From Roseibium sp. Sym1 (GTDB lineage Bacteria; Pseudomonadota; Alphaproteobacteria; Rhizobiales; Stappiaceae), in assembly GCF_027359675.1 (NCBI RefSeq), contig NZ_CP114786.1, positions 496,001-560,000 on the forward strand: a DNA stretch of 64,000 nucleotides, read 5' to 3'. Both the position numbers and the translations under genes were made by a program. Positions 9,451 through 17,440 of the stretch are shown here, piece by piece (position 1 is the first letter of the stretch; each line of letters starts with the position of its first letter). Below the pieces are notes generated by a model. It was not told the origin of the DNA. It made no database searches and was given only the letters and a program-made list of their open reading frames with translations.

Positions 9451-10553
9451 GCCTCCTTCGCGGCAAGGGCCCGGGAGGGCGTGAACAACCGGACGATGGT
9501 CGGCCGGAACATGTGCTCAAGCGCGCCGGCGAACAGGATCACCAGGCCCTGGATCACGATGATCATGTCCCGCGTAATGTTCGGCATTTCGAAGGACAGC
9601 TCGGCACCGCCCTGATAGAGCATGCCGAACAGGATCGACGCCAGGATGATGCCCACCGGATGGGCCCGGCCCATCAGAGCGACGGCGATGCCGACGAAGC
9701 CGTAACCGGTGACGAAGTCGATCAGGAGACGGTGCTGGGACCCCATGATCTCGTTGATCGCCATCATGCCGGCAAGCCCGCCGGAAATCAGCATCGTGAT
9801 CACGATCGTGCGCACCGGCGAGATCCCCGCATAGACCGCCGCCGTCGCATTGGCGCCGAAGGAACGGATCTCGTAGCCGAGTTTCGTGCGCCAGATCAGC
9901 AGCCAGACCAGCGCGCAGGCCGCCAGCGCCACGAACAGCGACAGGTTGACCGGCGCATATCCGAAGCCGAGCGAGGGGAACAGATCGTTGAGGAACGGCA
10001 GCCGGCCGCCGTCCTCGAAGGTGCGCGTCTCCGGCTGCATGGAGCCGGGTTTCTTCATCACATTCGCGAGCAGATACACCATCAGCGAGAACGAAATGTA
10101 GTTGAACATGATGGTGGTGATCACCACGTGGCTGCCGCGCTTGGCCTGCAGCCAGGCCGGGATGAAGGCCCAGGCCGCACCGGCGATGGCGGACCCGACA
10201 ATCGCGAATGGCAGCGTCACGTACCAGGGCACGTACCGGTCGAGCGCCAGGCAGGCAAAGGCGACGCCGAGACCGCCGACATAGGCCTGGCCCTCGCCGC
10301 CGATGTTGAACAGCCCGGCATGGAAGGCGACGGCGACGGCAAGGCCGGTGAAGATGAAGTTGGTGGCATAAAACAGCGTGAAGCCGAAGCCCTCGGCATA
10401 GCCGACCGACCCCCAGATCAGGATCCTGACCGCGTCCAGCGGGTTCTCGCCGATCAGGACGACCACCAGACCGGACACCAGGAAGGCGGCGACAAGGTTC
10501 ACGAACGGGATCAGACCGAAATCGACCCAGCGCGGAAGCTGACCGGCACTCAT
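9447..10553 (-). CDS. Nucleoside ABC transporter permease (first)
   Basis: A 368-aa inner-membrane permease of the same family (NupP/YufP group), longer than its partner. It contains the NIGGEGQAYVGGLG motif near residues 83-96 and the coupling segment IRSFGANATAAVYAGISP. Around ten hydrophobic helices are apparent, starting near residue 12. It overlaps the ATPase gene upstream and the second permease downstream by 4 bp each, so the three transporter genes are probably translated in a coupled manner. The substrate, taken from context, is purine and pyrimidine nucleosides. Confidence 0.9.
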   Translation of the reverse strand: MSAGQLPRWVDFGLIPFVNLVAAFLVSGLVVVLIGENPLDAVRILIWGSVGYAEGFGFTLFYATNFIFTGLAVAVAFHAGLFNIGGEGQAYVGGLGVAFACLALDRYVPWYVTLPFAIVGSAIAGAAWAFIPAWLQAKRGSHVVITTIMFNYISFSLMVYLLANVMKKPGSMQPETRTFEDGGRLPFLNDLFPSLGFGYAPVNLSLFVALAACALVWLLIWRTKLGYEIRSFGANATAAVYAGISPVRTIVITMLISGGLAGMMAINEIMGSQHRLLIDFVTGYGFVGIAVALMGRAHPVGIILASILFGMLYQGGAELSFEMPNITRDMIIVIQGLVILFAGALEHMFRPTIVRLFTPSRALAAKEA

Positions 10554-12100
10554 GAGGCCACTCCCTCAACGGTATTGCTGTCTTCAACGCCCGCCATCAG
10601 CAGGCCGAGTTCGCCTTCTTCCGCGTTGGCGCCGCGTTCGCCGACGATCCTGCCGTCGAACATCACCAGCACGCGGTCGGACAGGGCCCGGATTTCATCC
10701 AGCTCGACGGAGACCAGCAGGATGCCCTTGCCCTGGTCGCGCAATTCGACGATGCGGCGGTGAATGAATTCGATGGCGCCGATATCGACGCCGCGGGTGG
10801 GCTGACCGACCAGCAGGACTTCCGGGTCGCGCTCGATCTCGCGCGCCAGCACGATCTTCTGCTGGTTGCCGCCGGAGAAATTGGCGGTCTTCAGCATCGG
10901 ACTGGGCGGGCGGATGTCGTATTTCTCGATCTCTGCGACAGCGTTCTTCTTGATGGCCGCCAGGTCCATCAGCCAGCCCCTGGAATAGGCCGGATCGCGA
11001 TGGTAGCCGAGAATGGAGTTCTCATATTCGGCAAAGCTGTTGATCAGGCCCATGCGGTGCCGGTCCTCCGGCACATGGCCCATGTTCTTGGCGCGCATGT
11101 CGGCGGCATCGAGCATGCTGGTGCCCAGATCGATGGTCTCGCCGTTGATCCTGAGCGTGCCTTTCGTCGCCCGGCGAATACCGGACAGTGTTTCCAGGAG
11201 CTCGGACTGTCCATTGCCGGAGACGCCGGCAATGCCGACAATCTCACCGGCCCGCACATCGAAGGAGACATCCTTGACCACCTGGACGCCCCGGCTGTCG
11301 GTGACGGTCAGGTTGTCCACTTCCATCACCGGAGCCTTGGGTTCAGCCGGTTTCTTGTCAACGCGCAGGAGAACGCTGCGACCGACCATCAGCTCCGCAA
11401 GTTCTTCCATGGACGTCTTCGCGGTCTCCCGCGTCGCCACCATCTCGCCGCGGCGCATCACCGAGACCGTGTCGGTCGCCTTCATGATTTCGCGCAGCTT
11501 GTGGGTGATCAGGAGAACCGTCTTGCCCTCGTTCTTGAGCACGGTCAGGATCTTGAACAGGTGGTCGGCTTCCGAGGGTGTCAGCACACCGGTGGGTTCG
11601 TCCAGGATGAGCACCTCGGCGCTGCGGTAGAGCGCCTTCAGGATTTCCACCCTTTGCTGCAGGCCGACAGGCAGATCCTGGATCAGGGCATCCGGATCGA
11701 CGCGCAGTTCGTATTCCTCTTCCAGGCGCTTCAATTCCGTGCGGGCGCGGGCGAGGCCGCCGGACAGCATCTGGCTGTCCTCGGCACCCAGAACGACATT
11801 TTCAAGCACCGAAAAATTGTCGACCAGCATGAAGTGCTGGTGGACCATGCCGATGCCCAGGCCGATGGCCGCCTTGGAATCGGGGATCGACACCTTGTTG
11901 CCGTTGACGAGGATGTCCCCCTCATCGGCCTGGTAAAAGCCGTAGAGAATCGACATCAGGGTCGACTTGCCCGCGCCGTTTTCGCCGATGATCCCGTGAA
12001 TGGAGCCTTTCTTCACCACAAGGTCGATGTCCCTGTTGGCGTGGACCGCTCCGAAGCGCTTGTTGATGTCGCGCAGTTCAATTGCCGGCGTGTCGCTCAT
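10550..12100 (-). CDS. Nucleoside ABC transporter ATP-binding protein (double ATPase)
   Basis: A 516-aa cytoplasmic ATPase with two nucleotide-binding domains in tandem, the arrangement of sugar and nucleoside importers such as RbsA or NupO. The first domain has Walker A GENGAGKST at 39-47, the signature-like LPVGLQQRVE and the Walker B LILDEPTGVLTP. The second has a degenerate Walker A (GVSGNGQSE) and FSGGNQQKIVLAREI followed by LLVGQPTRGVD. Degeneracy in the second site is normal in this family. It follows the second BMP gene by 78 bp and overlaps the first permease. Confidence 0.93.
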   Translation of the reverse strand: MSDTPAIELRDINKRFGAVHANRDIDLVVKKGSIHGIIGENGAGKSTLMSILYGFYQADEGDILVNGNKVSIPDSKAAIGLGIGMVHQHFMLVDNFSVLENVVLGAEDSQMLSGGLARARTELKRLEEEYELRVDPDALIQDLPVGLQQRVEILKALYRSAEVLILDEPTGVLTPSEADHLFKILTVLKNEGKTVLLITHKLREIMKATDTVSVMRRGEMVATRETAKTSMEELAELMVGRSVLLRVDKKPAEPKAPVMEVDNLTVTDSRGVQVVKDVSFDVRAGEIVGIAGVSGNGQSELLETLSGIRRATKGTLRINGETIDLGTSMLDAADMRAKNMGHVPEDRHRMGLINSFAEYENSILGYHRDPAYSRGWLMDLAAIKKNAVAEIEKYDIRPPSPMLKTANFSGGNQQKIVLAREIERDPEVLLVGQPTRGVDIGAIEFIHRRIVELRDQGKGILLVSVELDEIRALSDRVLVMFDGRIVGERGANAEEGELGLLMAGVEDSNTVEGVAS

Positions 12101-12178
12101 GCGCTCCCCCAGGCCTGACCGTTCTTGCTTGTCATTATTATTGCCCCTTGGTCGATGTCGTGTCCTCGGCCGGTCCGC

Positions 12179-13174
12179 CTAATAGGGACACGCACCTTCG
12201 GTCACGACATCATGAACCTTGATGCTCCCGTCGGAGATCCCGGCGACTGCGGCGTCGGCCGCCGCCTTCATCTCCGCGGTGACGAGGTCCTTGTTGTTGT
12301 CGTCCAGAACCCAGTCCATGCCGCCTTCGGCGAGGCCAAGCACCTGGATGCCCGGTTCGAAACGGTCCTCCGCGGCCGATTTGAAACTGTCATAGACCGC
12401 ATTGTCGACACGCTTGCGGATGGAGGTCAGCACCTGGCCCGGATGCAGGCCGTTCTGGTTGCTGTCCGTGCCCATGCCGAGCACGCCGGCGTCGGCCGCT
12501 GCCTGAAGCACGCCGATGCCGGTGCCTCCGGCGGCCTGGATGACCACGTCCGCGCCGCGCCGGATCTGTCCTCTCGCCAGTTCCCCGCCGCGCACGGGAT
12601 TGGCGAAGGCTGCCGGCGTGTCGCCGGTCATGTTGAAGAGCACCTCGATGTCCGGATTGGCCGCAAGCGCTCCCTGCTTGTAGCCGCACAGGAACCGGTG
12701 AATGATCGGAATGTCCATGCCCCCGACGAAACCGACCGTTCCGGTCTTGGAGGCCATGGCCGCCAGCAGTCCCCCGATATAGGCGCCTTCCTGTTCCTTG
12801 AAGACGTAGGAGCGCACATTGGGCTGGTCGACGACCATGTCGACGATCGCAAAATCCGTCTCCGGAAAGTCGGCGGCGGCCTGACCGAGAGCGTTGGCCT
12901 GGTTGAAGCCGATGGCCACGACCGGCGCGTTGCCGCGTGACGCGAAGTTGCGCAGGGCCTGCAGGCTCTGGGCATCCCGCTCCAGGGTGAATTCGCCGAC
13001 CTTGCCGCCGGTCTCTTCCTGAAACCGCATCACGCCCTTGTAGGCGCTCTCGTTGAACGAGCCGTCGAACTTGCCGCCGACGGAATAGACAATGGCCGGA
13101 TCCGCCAAAGCGGCTCCGGTGCCGAGCGCCGTCGCAAAAACGGCCACAGACAGCAATGACTTGAAGCGGATCAT
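12179..13174 (-). CDS. BMP-family nucleoside-binding protein, paralogue 2
   Basis: A 331-aa periplasmic substrate-binding protein of the BMP/PnrA family. Starting at the ATG at 13174 gives a signal peptide (MIRFKSLLSVAVFATALG, cleavage probably after GAALA) and a mature start DPAIVYSVGGKFDGSFNES. FVGGMDIPIIHRFLCGYKQG and DSNQNGLHPG are family blocks. There is no lipobox cysteine at the cleavage site, so it should be soluble. The frame is open to 13246, but that extension would bury the signal peptide. It is a clear tandem paralogue of the gene at 13253, with extensive identity by eye. A 12-codon minicistron overlaps its start. Confidence 0.88.
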   Translation of the reverse strand: MIRFKSLLSVAVFATALGTGAALADPAIVYSVGGKFDGSFNESAYKGVMRFQEETGGKVGEFTLERDAQSLQALRNFASRGNAPVVAIGFNQANALGQAAADFPETDFAIVDMVVDQPNVRSYVFKEQEGAYIGGLLAAMASKTGTVGFVGGMDIPIIHRFLCGYKQGALAANPDIEVLFNMTGDTPAAFANPVRGGELARGQIRRGADVVIQAAGGTGIGVLQAAADAGVLGMGTDSNQNGLHPGQVLTSIRKRVDNAVYDSFKSAAEDRFEPGIQVLGLAEGGMDWVLDDNNKDLVTAEMKAAADAAVAGISDGSIKVHDVVTEGACPY

Positions 13175-13209
13175 GACGTGCCCCGCGGTATGACTGGCGA
13201 AAAATTCAT
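13171..13209 (-). other. Candidate 12-codon minicistron overlapping the start of BMP paralogue 2
   Basis: An ATG at 13209 opens a 12-residue frame (MNFSPVIPRGTS) whose TGA at 13171-13173 overlaps the ATG of the next BMP gene in a TCATGA context. A strong GGAGG lies 7 bp before its ATG, whereas the BMP start itself has only a poor ribosome site. This GGAGG is inside the 3' arm of the hairpin at 13215-13241. The arrangement could couple BMP2 translation to hairpin opening, but it may be chance. Confidence 0.35.
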
Positions 13210-13214
13210 GGAAA

Positions 13215-13241
13215 GACCTCCGCGCACCCGGCGCGGAGGTC
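13215..13241 (-). terminator. Intercistronic GC-rich hairpin between the two BMP genes
   Basis: A perfect 11-bp stem (GACCTCCGCGC with GCGCGGAGGTC) and a 5-nt loop start 11 nt after the stop of the upstream BMP gene. On the minus strand it is followed by TTTCC and a little later ATTTTTCG, a weak U-tract. It may be a partial terminator, or a 3' stabiliser that raises binding-protein mRNA over the downstream genes, as is common in ABC operons. Confidence 0.7.
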
Positions 13242-13252
13242 CTCAACGTTGC

Positions 13253-14254
13253 TTAGTTCGGGCAGGATTCGTCGCTCATGTAGTCATGAACCACGATTTC
13301 GCCGGAGATGATCTTCTGGGTCGCTTCTTCGACCTTGGCCTTCATCTCGTCACTGACCAGTTCGGCATTGTTGTCGTCGAGCGCCCAGTCAACGCCGCCT
13401 TCCTTCAGGCCGAGAACCTCGAAGCCGGAGGACCAGGTGTCGTTCTCTGCATCTTCGAACGCCGAATAGACGGCAATGTCGACTCGCTTCAGCATGGAGC
13501 TCAGCACGGATCCCGGATGCAGGCCGTTCTGGTTGCTGTCCACGCCGATGCCGAGCTTGCCGGCGTCGGCCGCTGCCTGCAGAACACCGATGCCGGTGCC
13601 GCCGGCCGCGTGATAGACCACGTCCGCGCCACGGTCGAACTGGGACTTGGCCAGTTCGCCGCCCTTGACCGGATCGTTCCAGGCCGCGCCGGTGGTGCCG
13701 GTCATGTTCTCGAAGACCTCGGCGTCGGCGTTGGTGGCCATGACGCCCTGCTTGTAACCGCAGGCAAACTTGCGGATCAGCGGAATGTCCATGCCGCCGA
13801 CAAAACCGACCTTGCCGGTCTCGGACGCCATCGCGGCCAGCATGCCGACGATGTAGGAGCCTTCGTGTTCCTTGAACAGGATCGAGCGCACGTTCGGCAG
13901 GTCGACGACCATGTCGACAATGGCGAACTGGGTGTCCGGGAATTCCTTGGCGACCTTCTCGACGGCGTTGGCCTGCGAAAAGCCGATCGCCACGATCGGG
14001 TTCATGCCGCGCTTGGCGAAGTTGCGCAGGGCCTGTTCGCGCTGGCTGTCGTTCTGGATTTCGAAGTCGCGGTATTCGATGCCGGTGTCTTCCTTGAACT
14101 TCTCGGCGCCGGTGTAAGCGGCTTCGTTGAACGACTTGTCGAAACGGCCACCGAGATCGTAGAGCACGGCCGGCTTGGTGTCCGCTGCTGCCGCACCTGC
14201 GACCGAGAAAGCCAGTCCGGCGAGCGCCGTGCCAATGGTTAGAAACTTTTTCAC
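13253..14254 (-). CDS. BMP-family nucleoside-binding protein, paralogue 1
   Basis: A 333-aa periplasmic binding protein of the BMP/PnrA family, expected to capture nucleosides for the ABC transporter encoded below. The start is GTG at 14254 with GGAGG 7 bp upstream. The N-terminus MKKFLTIGTALAGLAFSVAG is a signal peptide probably cut after AAA, giving ADTKPAVLYDLGGRFDKSFNEA. Motifs shared with paralogue 2 include FVGGMDIPLIRKFACGYKQG, AAGGTGIGVLQAAADAG and DSNQNGLHPG. The C-terminal pair ending SDESCPN suggests a disulphide, mirrored by EGACPY in the paralogue. It lies 67 bp after the SorC-type regulator. Confidence 0.9.
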   Translation of the reverse strand: MKKFLTIGTALAGLAFSVAGAAAADTKPAVLYDLGGRFDKSFNEAAYTGAEKFKEDTGIEYRDFEIQNDSQREQALRNFAKRGMNPIVAIGFSQANAVEKVAKEFPDTQFAIVDMVVDLPNVRSILFKEHEGSYIVGMLAAMASETGKVGFVGGMDIPLIRKFACGYKQGVMATNADAEVFENMTGTTGAAWNDPVKGGELAKSQFDRGADVVYHAAGGTGIGVLQAAADAGKLGIGVDSNQNGLHPGSVLSSMLKRVDIAVYSAFEDAENDTWSSGFEVLGLKEGGVDWALDDNNAELVSDEMKAKVEEATQKIISGEIVVHDYMSDESCPN

Positions 14255-14321
14255 TTGATGTCCTCCGACATGCGGGGCCTGCCTTGCCGACCGGCCCGTT
14301 TCCCCTCGTGACGCAGCCGCA

Positions 14322-15305
14322 TCATGCGGACTGTGCCAGCTTCAATCCGACCCGTGCGCTCAAAGCCCTCGCGAGGGTCTCATCCGTCACAAGATCGGTA
14401 ATGACACCGGTGCGCAGGGCCGCAAGCGTGGCATCCACCTTGCTCTCCCCGCCCACCAGCGCAATCACGCGGCGCCCGCGCACTTCATCGAAATGCAGTC
14501 CGACGGCGCAATCGCCGAGCGGATCGGGTGCCAGACTACCTTCCAGCGTCAGGAACCGGCCCATCAAATCACAGACGGCGCCGCCCGACAGCAACTCTTC
14601 CTGTTCCTTTTTCGAAATCATGCCCCGCTGGACCAGGTGCCCCTCGTTTTCAACCGAACCGATACCGATCAGGAAGGCTTCCGACTGCCGCGCGCGCGCC
14701 ATCAGGTCCTGGACGCTGCGCTGGGTCAGGAACATCGCTTTCTCTTCCTGATTTTCGGCGAAATAGGGCACGGGCAGGTAGTAGCCAATCCCGCCGGTGC
14801 GCTCCTGCATCTTCTGGACGATGTCGTAAGGGTTGGCGGCGAGCGTTCTGGTCAGCGAGCCGCAGATCGACATGATTTCCAGATCCGGGCGCGAAATTTT
14901 CGGCAGGGACTCGACTGCCGCCGTCAGCGTGCGGCCCATGCCGACACCCAGCCTCGAGACCCCGGACCCGGCCAGCAGCCCGGACAGGAACTGCGAGGCG
15001 GACACCGCCACGGCACGAAGCGTACTGTCGTCGTCACCGCCGCCAAGGTCGGGCGCGATGATGCAGTTGGTGAGTTCGAAATGGTGCGTGAGTTCCTTTT
15101 CCAGCTCCAGGCACTCCCTGGGCCGTCCATCGATCTGGAACTTCACATAGCCGGATTTCTGGGCATGGGCGATCAGACGGTGTACCTTTGCCGGCGAGAC
15201 GCCAAGCTGGGAGGCGATTTCACCCTGCGTGCGGCCGCCCACAAAGGACAGCCATGCTGCTCGGATGGCCATGTAGGATGTCCAGTCGTCGTCGCGCGCG
15301 TGCAT
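14322..15305 (-). CDS. SorC/DeoR-type sugar-binding transcriptional regulator
   Basis: A 327-aa regulator with an N-terminal helix-turn-helix (RTQGEIASQLGVSPAKVHRL, about residues 24-43). A SorC sugar-phosphate-binding domain follows, with GVGMGRTLTAAVE and IGIGSV as the phosphosugar-binding glycine blocks. Bacillus DeoR, which senses deoxyribose-5-phosphate and represses nucleoside catabolic genes, belongs to this family, so a similar role over the genes just downstream is a reasonable inference. The frame is open to 15428, but that extension is basic and low in quality. The ATG at 15305 gives the usual length, although its GGAAGG is rather distant. Confidence 0.85.
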   Translation of the reverse strand: MHARDDDWTSYMAIRAAWLSFVGGRTQGEIASQLGVSPAKVHRLIAHAQKSGYVKFQIDGRPRECLELEKELTHHFELTNCIIAPDLGGGDDDSTLRAVAVSASQFLSGLLAGSGVSRLGVGMGRTLTAAVESLPKISRPDLEIMSICGSLTRTLAANPYDIVQKMQERTGGIGYYLPVPYFAENQEEKAMFLTQRSVQDLMARARQSEAFLIGIGSVENEGHLVQRGMISKKEQEELLSGGAVCDLMGRFLTLEGSLAPDPLGDCAVGLHFDEVRGRRVIALVGGESKVDATLAALRTGVITDLVTDETLARALSARVGLKLAQSA

Positions 15306-15810
15306 ATTGCGTCGCTGCCTTCCCCTCTGCCGGCGGGTCGGTTCATCCTGACACCGGCATCGTTTTGCCCTCTTGCGGAGCTTCCTCATTCCGGTGCGAC
15401 AGTCACGCGCCGAAAAATTATTCACCAAGTGAGAATTTCTTCAGATCATGACCAGCCTTGCCGTCGCCGTCAACTAAAAAAACTGCCGATTTTCTGTCCA
15501 TTTGCTGCATTTCAAGGCGGCAGGCCGACCGAGCCACCCCTTCCGGGTGGCGGCAAATTTTGCCTGGTGATGCCGTCAAATTGACCAGGGCCGGAAAAAT
15601 CTGCCCACAAAACCGGCAAATGATTCCCACCTCCCCGCGGATTGCGACACGTCAATTTGCCGCACTCATTGCGCCTTTTCCACAGGGAAAAAACCTGTCG
15701 GCGCGCAGCCGCTTCAACCGGAACGGGTCAAAAAACCCGCGATCCGGCCGACATATCAAGAAAACTTGAAACGTGTTGATGGAACCAATTTCCACGCAAA
15801 AACAAAGACT

Positions 15811-15824
15811 TTACGTGCACGTAA
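15811..15824. promoter_or_regulatory. Perfect 14-bp palindrome, candidate operator
   Basis: TTACGTGCACGTAA is a perfect palindrome about 280 bp before the DUF1194 start and 500 bp before the SorC-type regulator start. The core TACGTGC is partly echoed in GGCACGTAG at 15951-15958. It resembles a dimeric regulator site, but no owner can be assigned. Confidence 0.45.
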
Positions 15825-15932
15825 GGATGAGCTGACTCTACGGCAGGACTCCGATGTCTGGCAATTTTCCCATGGCGACACCATCTGTGGATATAACACG
15901 CACTCCGTGCACTTTCCTTTTGCCGGGCGAGG

Positions 15933-15974
15933 AAATTTACGCTACGTTTGGCACGTAGCTTGCTAAGTAAATTT
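15933..15974. promoter_or_regulatory. Nested inverted repeat upstream of DUF1194
   Basis: AAATTTAC (15933-15940) and GTAAATTT (15967-15974) enclose GCTACGT (15941-15947) and ACGTAGC (15953-15959) around a 5-nt TTGGC loop. Together they make a 15-bp stem broken by one 7-nt bulge. It could be an mRNA or sRNA hairpin, or a double operator. A further dyad ATTCCTA-AG-TAGGAAT lies at 16000-16015. Confidence 0.5.
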
Positions 15975-15999
15975 TCGAGCTGAAGCAAGCCCTTCAGTC

Positions 16000-16015
16000 A
16001 TTCCTAAGTAGGAAT
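16000..16015. promoter_or_regulatory. Dyad ATTCCTA-2-TAGGAAT before DUF1194
   Basis: A perfect 7-bp inverted repeat with a 2-bp centre, 90 bp before the DUF1194 start codon, in an AT-rich stretch that probably includes the promoter. It fits a regulator half-site pair, but the regulator is unknown. Confidence 0.4.
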
Positions 16016-16105
16016 CACGAGAAACGAAAAGATAAGGAATTAAGAAACAAAATAAACAGGGGAGACGTGGCAACGGGGTCGAATGACTCGAATAAGGAGA
16101 AACCC

Positions 16106-16960
16106 ATGCGTCTCGACATAACAAAGAAACACTGTGCATCGACAATAACGACAATACTGTCGTTTTTCTGTGCGGCCTTCCTACTCGCCGCTCCTTCCGC
16201 CGCCCGGGACTACCGGCCGGTCGTGAACGCTACCGCGCAATTCACCTATGATCCGTCTGCTGAAGTGGACGTTGAACTTGTGCTGGCGGTCGATATCTCC
16301 CAATCCATGGACACGGAAGAACAGGAAGTGCAGCGCGCCGGCTATGTGGCCGCCCTGACCTCCCGGGAATTCCTGGATGCCATAGAAGTCGGCCCGATCG
16401 GCCGCGTCGCCGTCACCTACATGGAATGGGGCGGGGTCGATGAGCACTTTGTCGTCGCGGACTGGACGGTGATCCAGGATGCGGCTTCGGCAGCGCACTT
16501 CGCTTCCAAGATCGCCGAGGCACCTCTGCGTCAGGTGCAGCGCACCTCGATTGCCTCGGCACTCGAGAAATCCGTTCAGATGGTCCAGAACAACCAGTAT
16601 ATGGGCCTGCGCCAGGTGATCGACATTTCCGGCGACGGTCCGAACAACCAGGGCGGCTCCGTGACCGACATGCGGGACCGCATGATCGCAGCCGGCGTGA
16701 CCATCAACGGCCTTCCCCTGATGATGAAGTCGAACAAGAACACCTGGCAGGCCATGCTCAACCTCGACCACTATTACGAGGACTGCGTCATCGGCGGCCC
16801 CGGTTCCTTCGCCATCCCCGTCCGGTCGCAGGAAGGCTTCGCCGACGCGATCCGCATGAAGCTTGTGATGGAAATAGCCGGCCTGCATCTGCCGGAGCCC
16901 GATCCCTATCTCCAGCACGTCGCGGGGCGCGAACCGATCCGCTGCAACCTGTTCGACTAA
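16106..16960 (+). CDS. DUF1194 protein, exported von Willebrand factor A-like
   Basis: A 284-aa protein starting at the ATG at 16106 with AAGGAGA 5 bp upstream. The N-terminus has a signal peptide (ITTILSFFCAAFLLAAPSAA) and probable cleavage before RDYRPVV. VELVLAVDISQSMDTEE contains a DxSxS metal-adhesion motif (Asp63, Ser65, Ser67), the hallmark of vWA domains, and ISGDGPNNQGG resembles the later MIDAS loop. It is thus likely a periplasmic metal-dependent binding or adhesion protein. DUF1194 members are common in alphaproteobacteria and their function is not established. It is monocistronic with a good terminator at 16987. Confidence 0.85.
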   Translation: MRLDITKKHCASTITTILSFFCAAFLLAAPSAARDYRPVVNATAQFTYDPSAEVDVELVLAVDISQSMDTEEQEVQRAGYVAALTSREFLDAIEVGPIGRVAVTYMEWGGVDEHFVVADWTVIQDAASAAHFASKIAEAPLRQVQRTSIASALEKSVQMVQNNQYMGLRQVIDISGDGPNNQGGSVTDMRDRMIAAGVTINGLPLMMKSNKNTWQAMLNLDHYYEDCVIGGPGSFAIPVRSQEGFADAIRMKLVMEIAGLHLPEPDPYLQHVAGREPIRCNLFD

Positions 16961-16986
16961 GCGCCACGTCTCTTTCTCCTTCTCCT

Positions 16987-17020
16987 GCCGCGCTCCTCGC
17001 CGGAGCGCGGCTTTTTCTTT
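16987..17020 (+). terminator. Rho-independent terminator after DUF1194
   Basis: GCCGCGCTCC (16987-16996), loop TCGCC, GGAGCGCGGC (17002-17011), then TTTTTCTTT. It starts 26 bp after the DUF1194 stop codon. Confidence 0.9.
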
Positions 17021-17024
17021 GCCT

Positions 17025-17323
17025 AGAGCATTTTCCGATCAATTAGGGTCATTTGACCGAGACGGTTTGGCGCGCTGGCCAGGCGGGTCACGCGCGGTGG
17101 TGTTTCCCACCACAAGGGTGGGCCAACAACGCCGGTGCGCCAAACCGTCCGGCCCATTTTCAATTGTTTCTCATACGCATCCGGGCTGTTGCGGGTGAGA
17201 GTATCCGGCCCATCGGCAGCGTTGCGCCGCTTGCCCGATGCACCGAATCGCGCTTCGCGGCGCGCCTTGCCGACTGAACCGGATACACTCATCAAATGAT
17301 CCTGATTGATCGGAAAACGCTCT
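17025..17323. repeat. ~300-bp MITE-like element with 19-bp inverted ends
   Basis: The ends AGAGCATTTTCCGATCAAT (17025-17043) and ATTGATCGGAAAACGCTCT (17305-17323) are inverted repeats with 18 of 19 matches. Inside is a perfect 13-bp inverted repeat, GACGGTTTGGCGC (17061-17073) with GCGCCAAACCGTC (17137-17149). I see no transposase frame. Elements with such AGAGCxTTTTCCGATCA ends are, from memory, frequent between genes in Hyphomicrobiales. The remainder of the gap, 17324-17440, holds the mgsA promoter and leader and nothing else I can name. Confidence 0.7.
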
Positions 17324-17440
17324 GGTCCCCGTGCGCCGATTATGGACAGGTTCTCGCTGCGTCTTTTGCATCTTCCTTTGCCTAAAGCGCTTTGAGCGGC
17401 TAATACCATCCCCTGTTGCAGTTGCCGAAGAGGATCGCCG

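Larger units (their letters stand above)
15306..16105. other. 800-bp non-coding region rich in short palindromes
   Basis: This gap separates the divergent regulator and DUF1194 genes. Short frames here lack coding character or ribosome sites. It holds a GCCACCC/GGGTGGC hairpin at 15533-15551, the palindrome GGCAAATTTTGCC at 15552-15564, GTCAAATTGAC at 15575-15585, and the three structures listed separately at 15811, 15933 and 16000. Base composition is lower in GC than the neighbouring genes. It must contain both divergent promoters; a small RNA is possible but not shown. Confidence 0.6.

Noticed and set aside
15458..15769. Possible 103-aa gene in the gap before DUF1194
   Set aside because: No ribosome site, unlike-protein composition, and it runs through several palindromes. 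Treated as non-coding.
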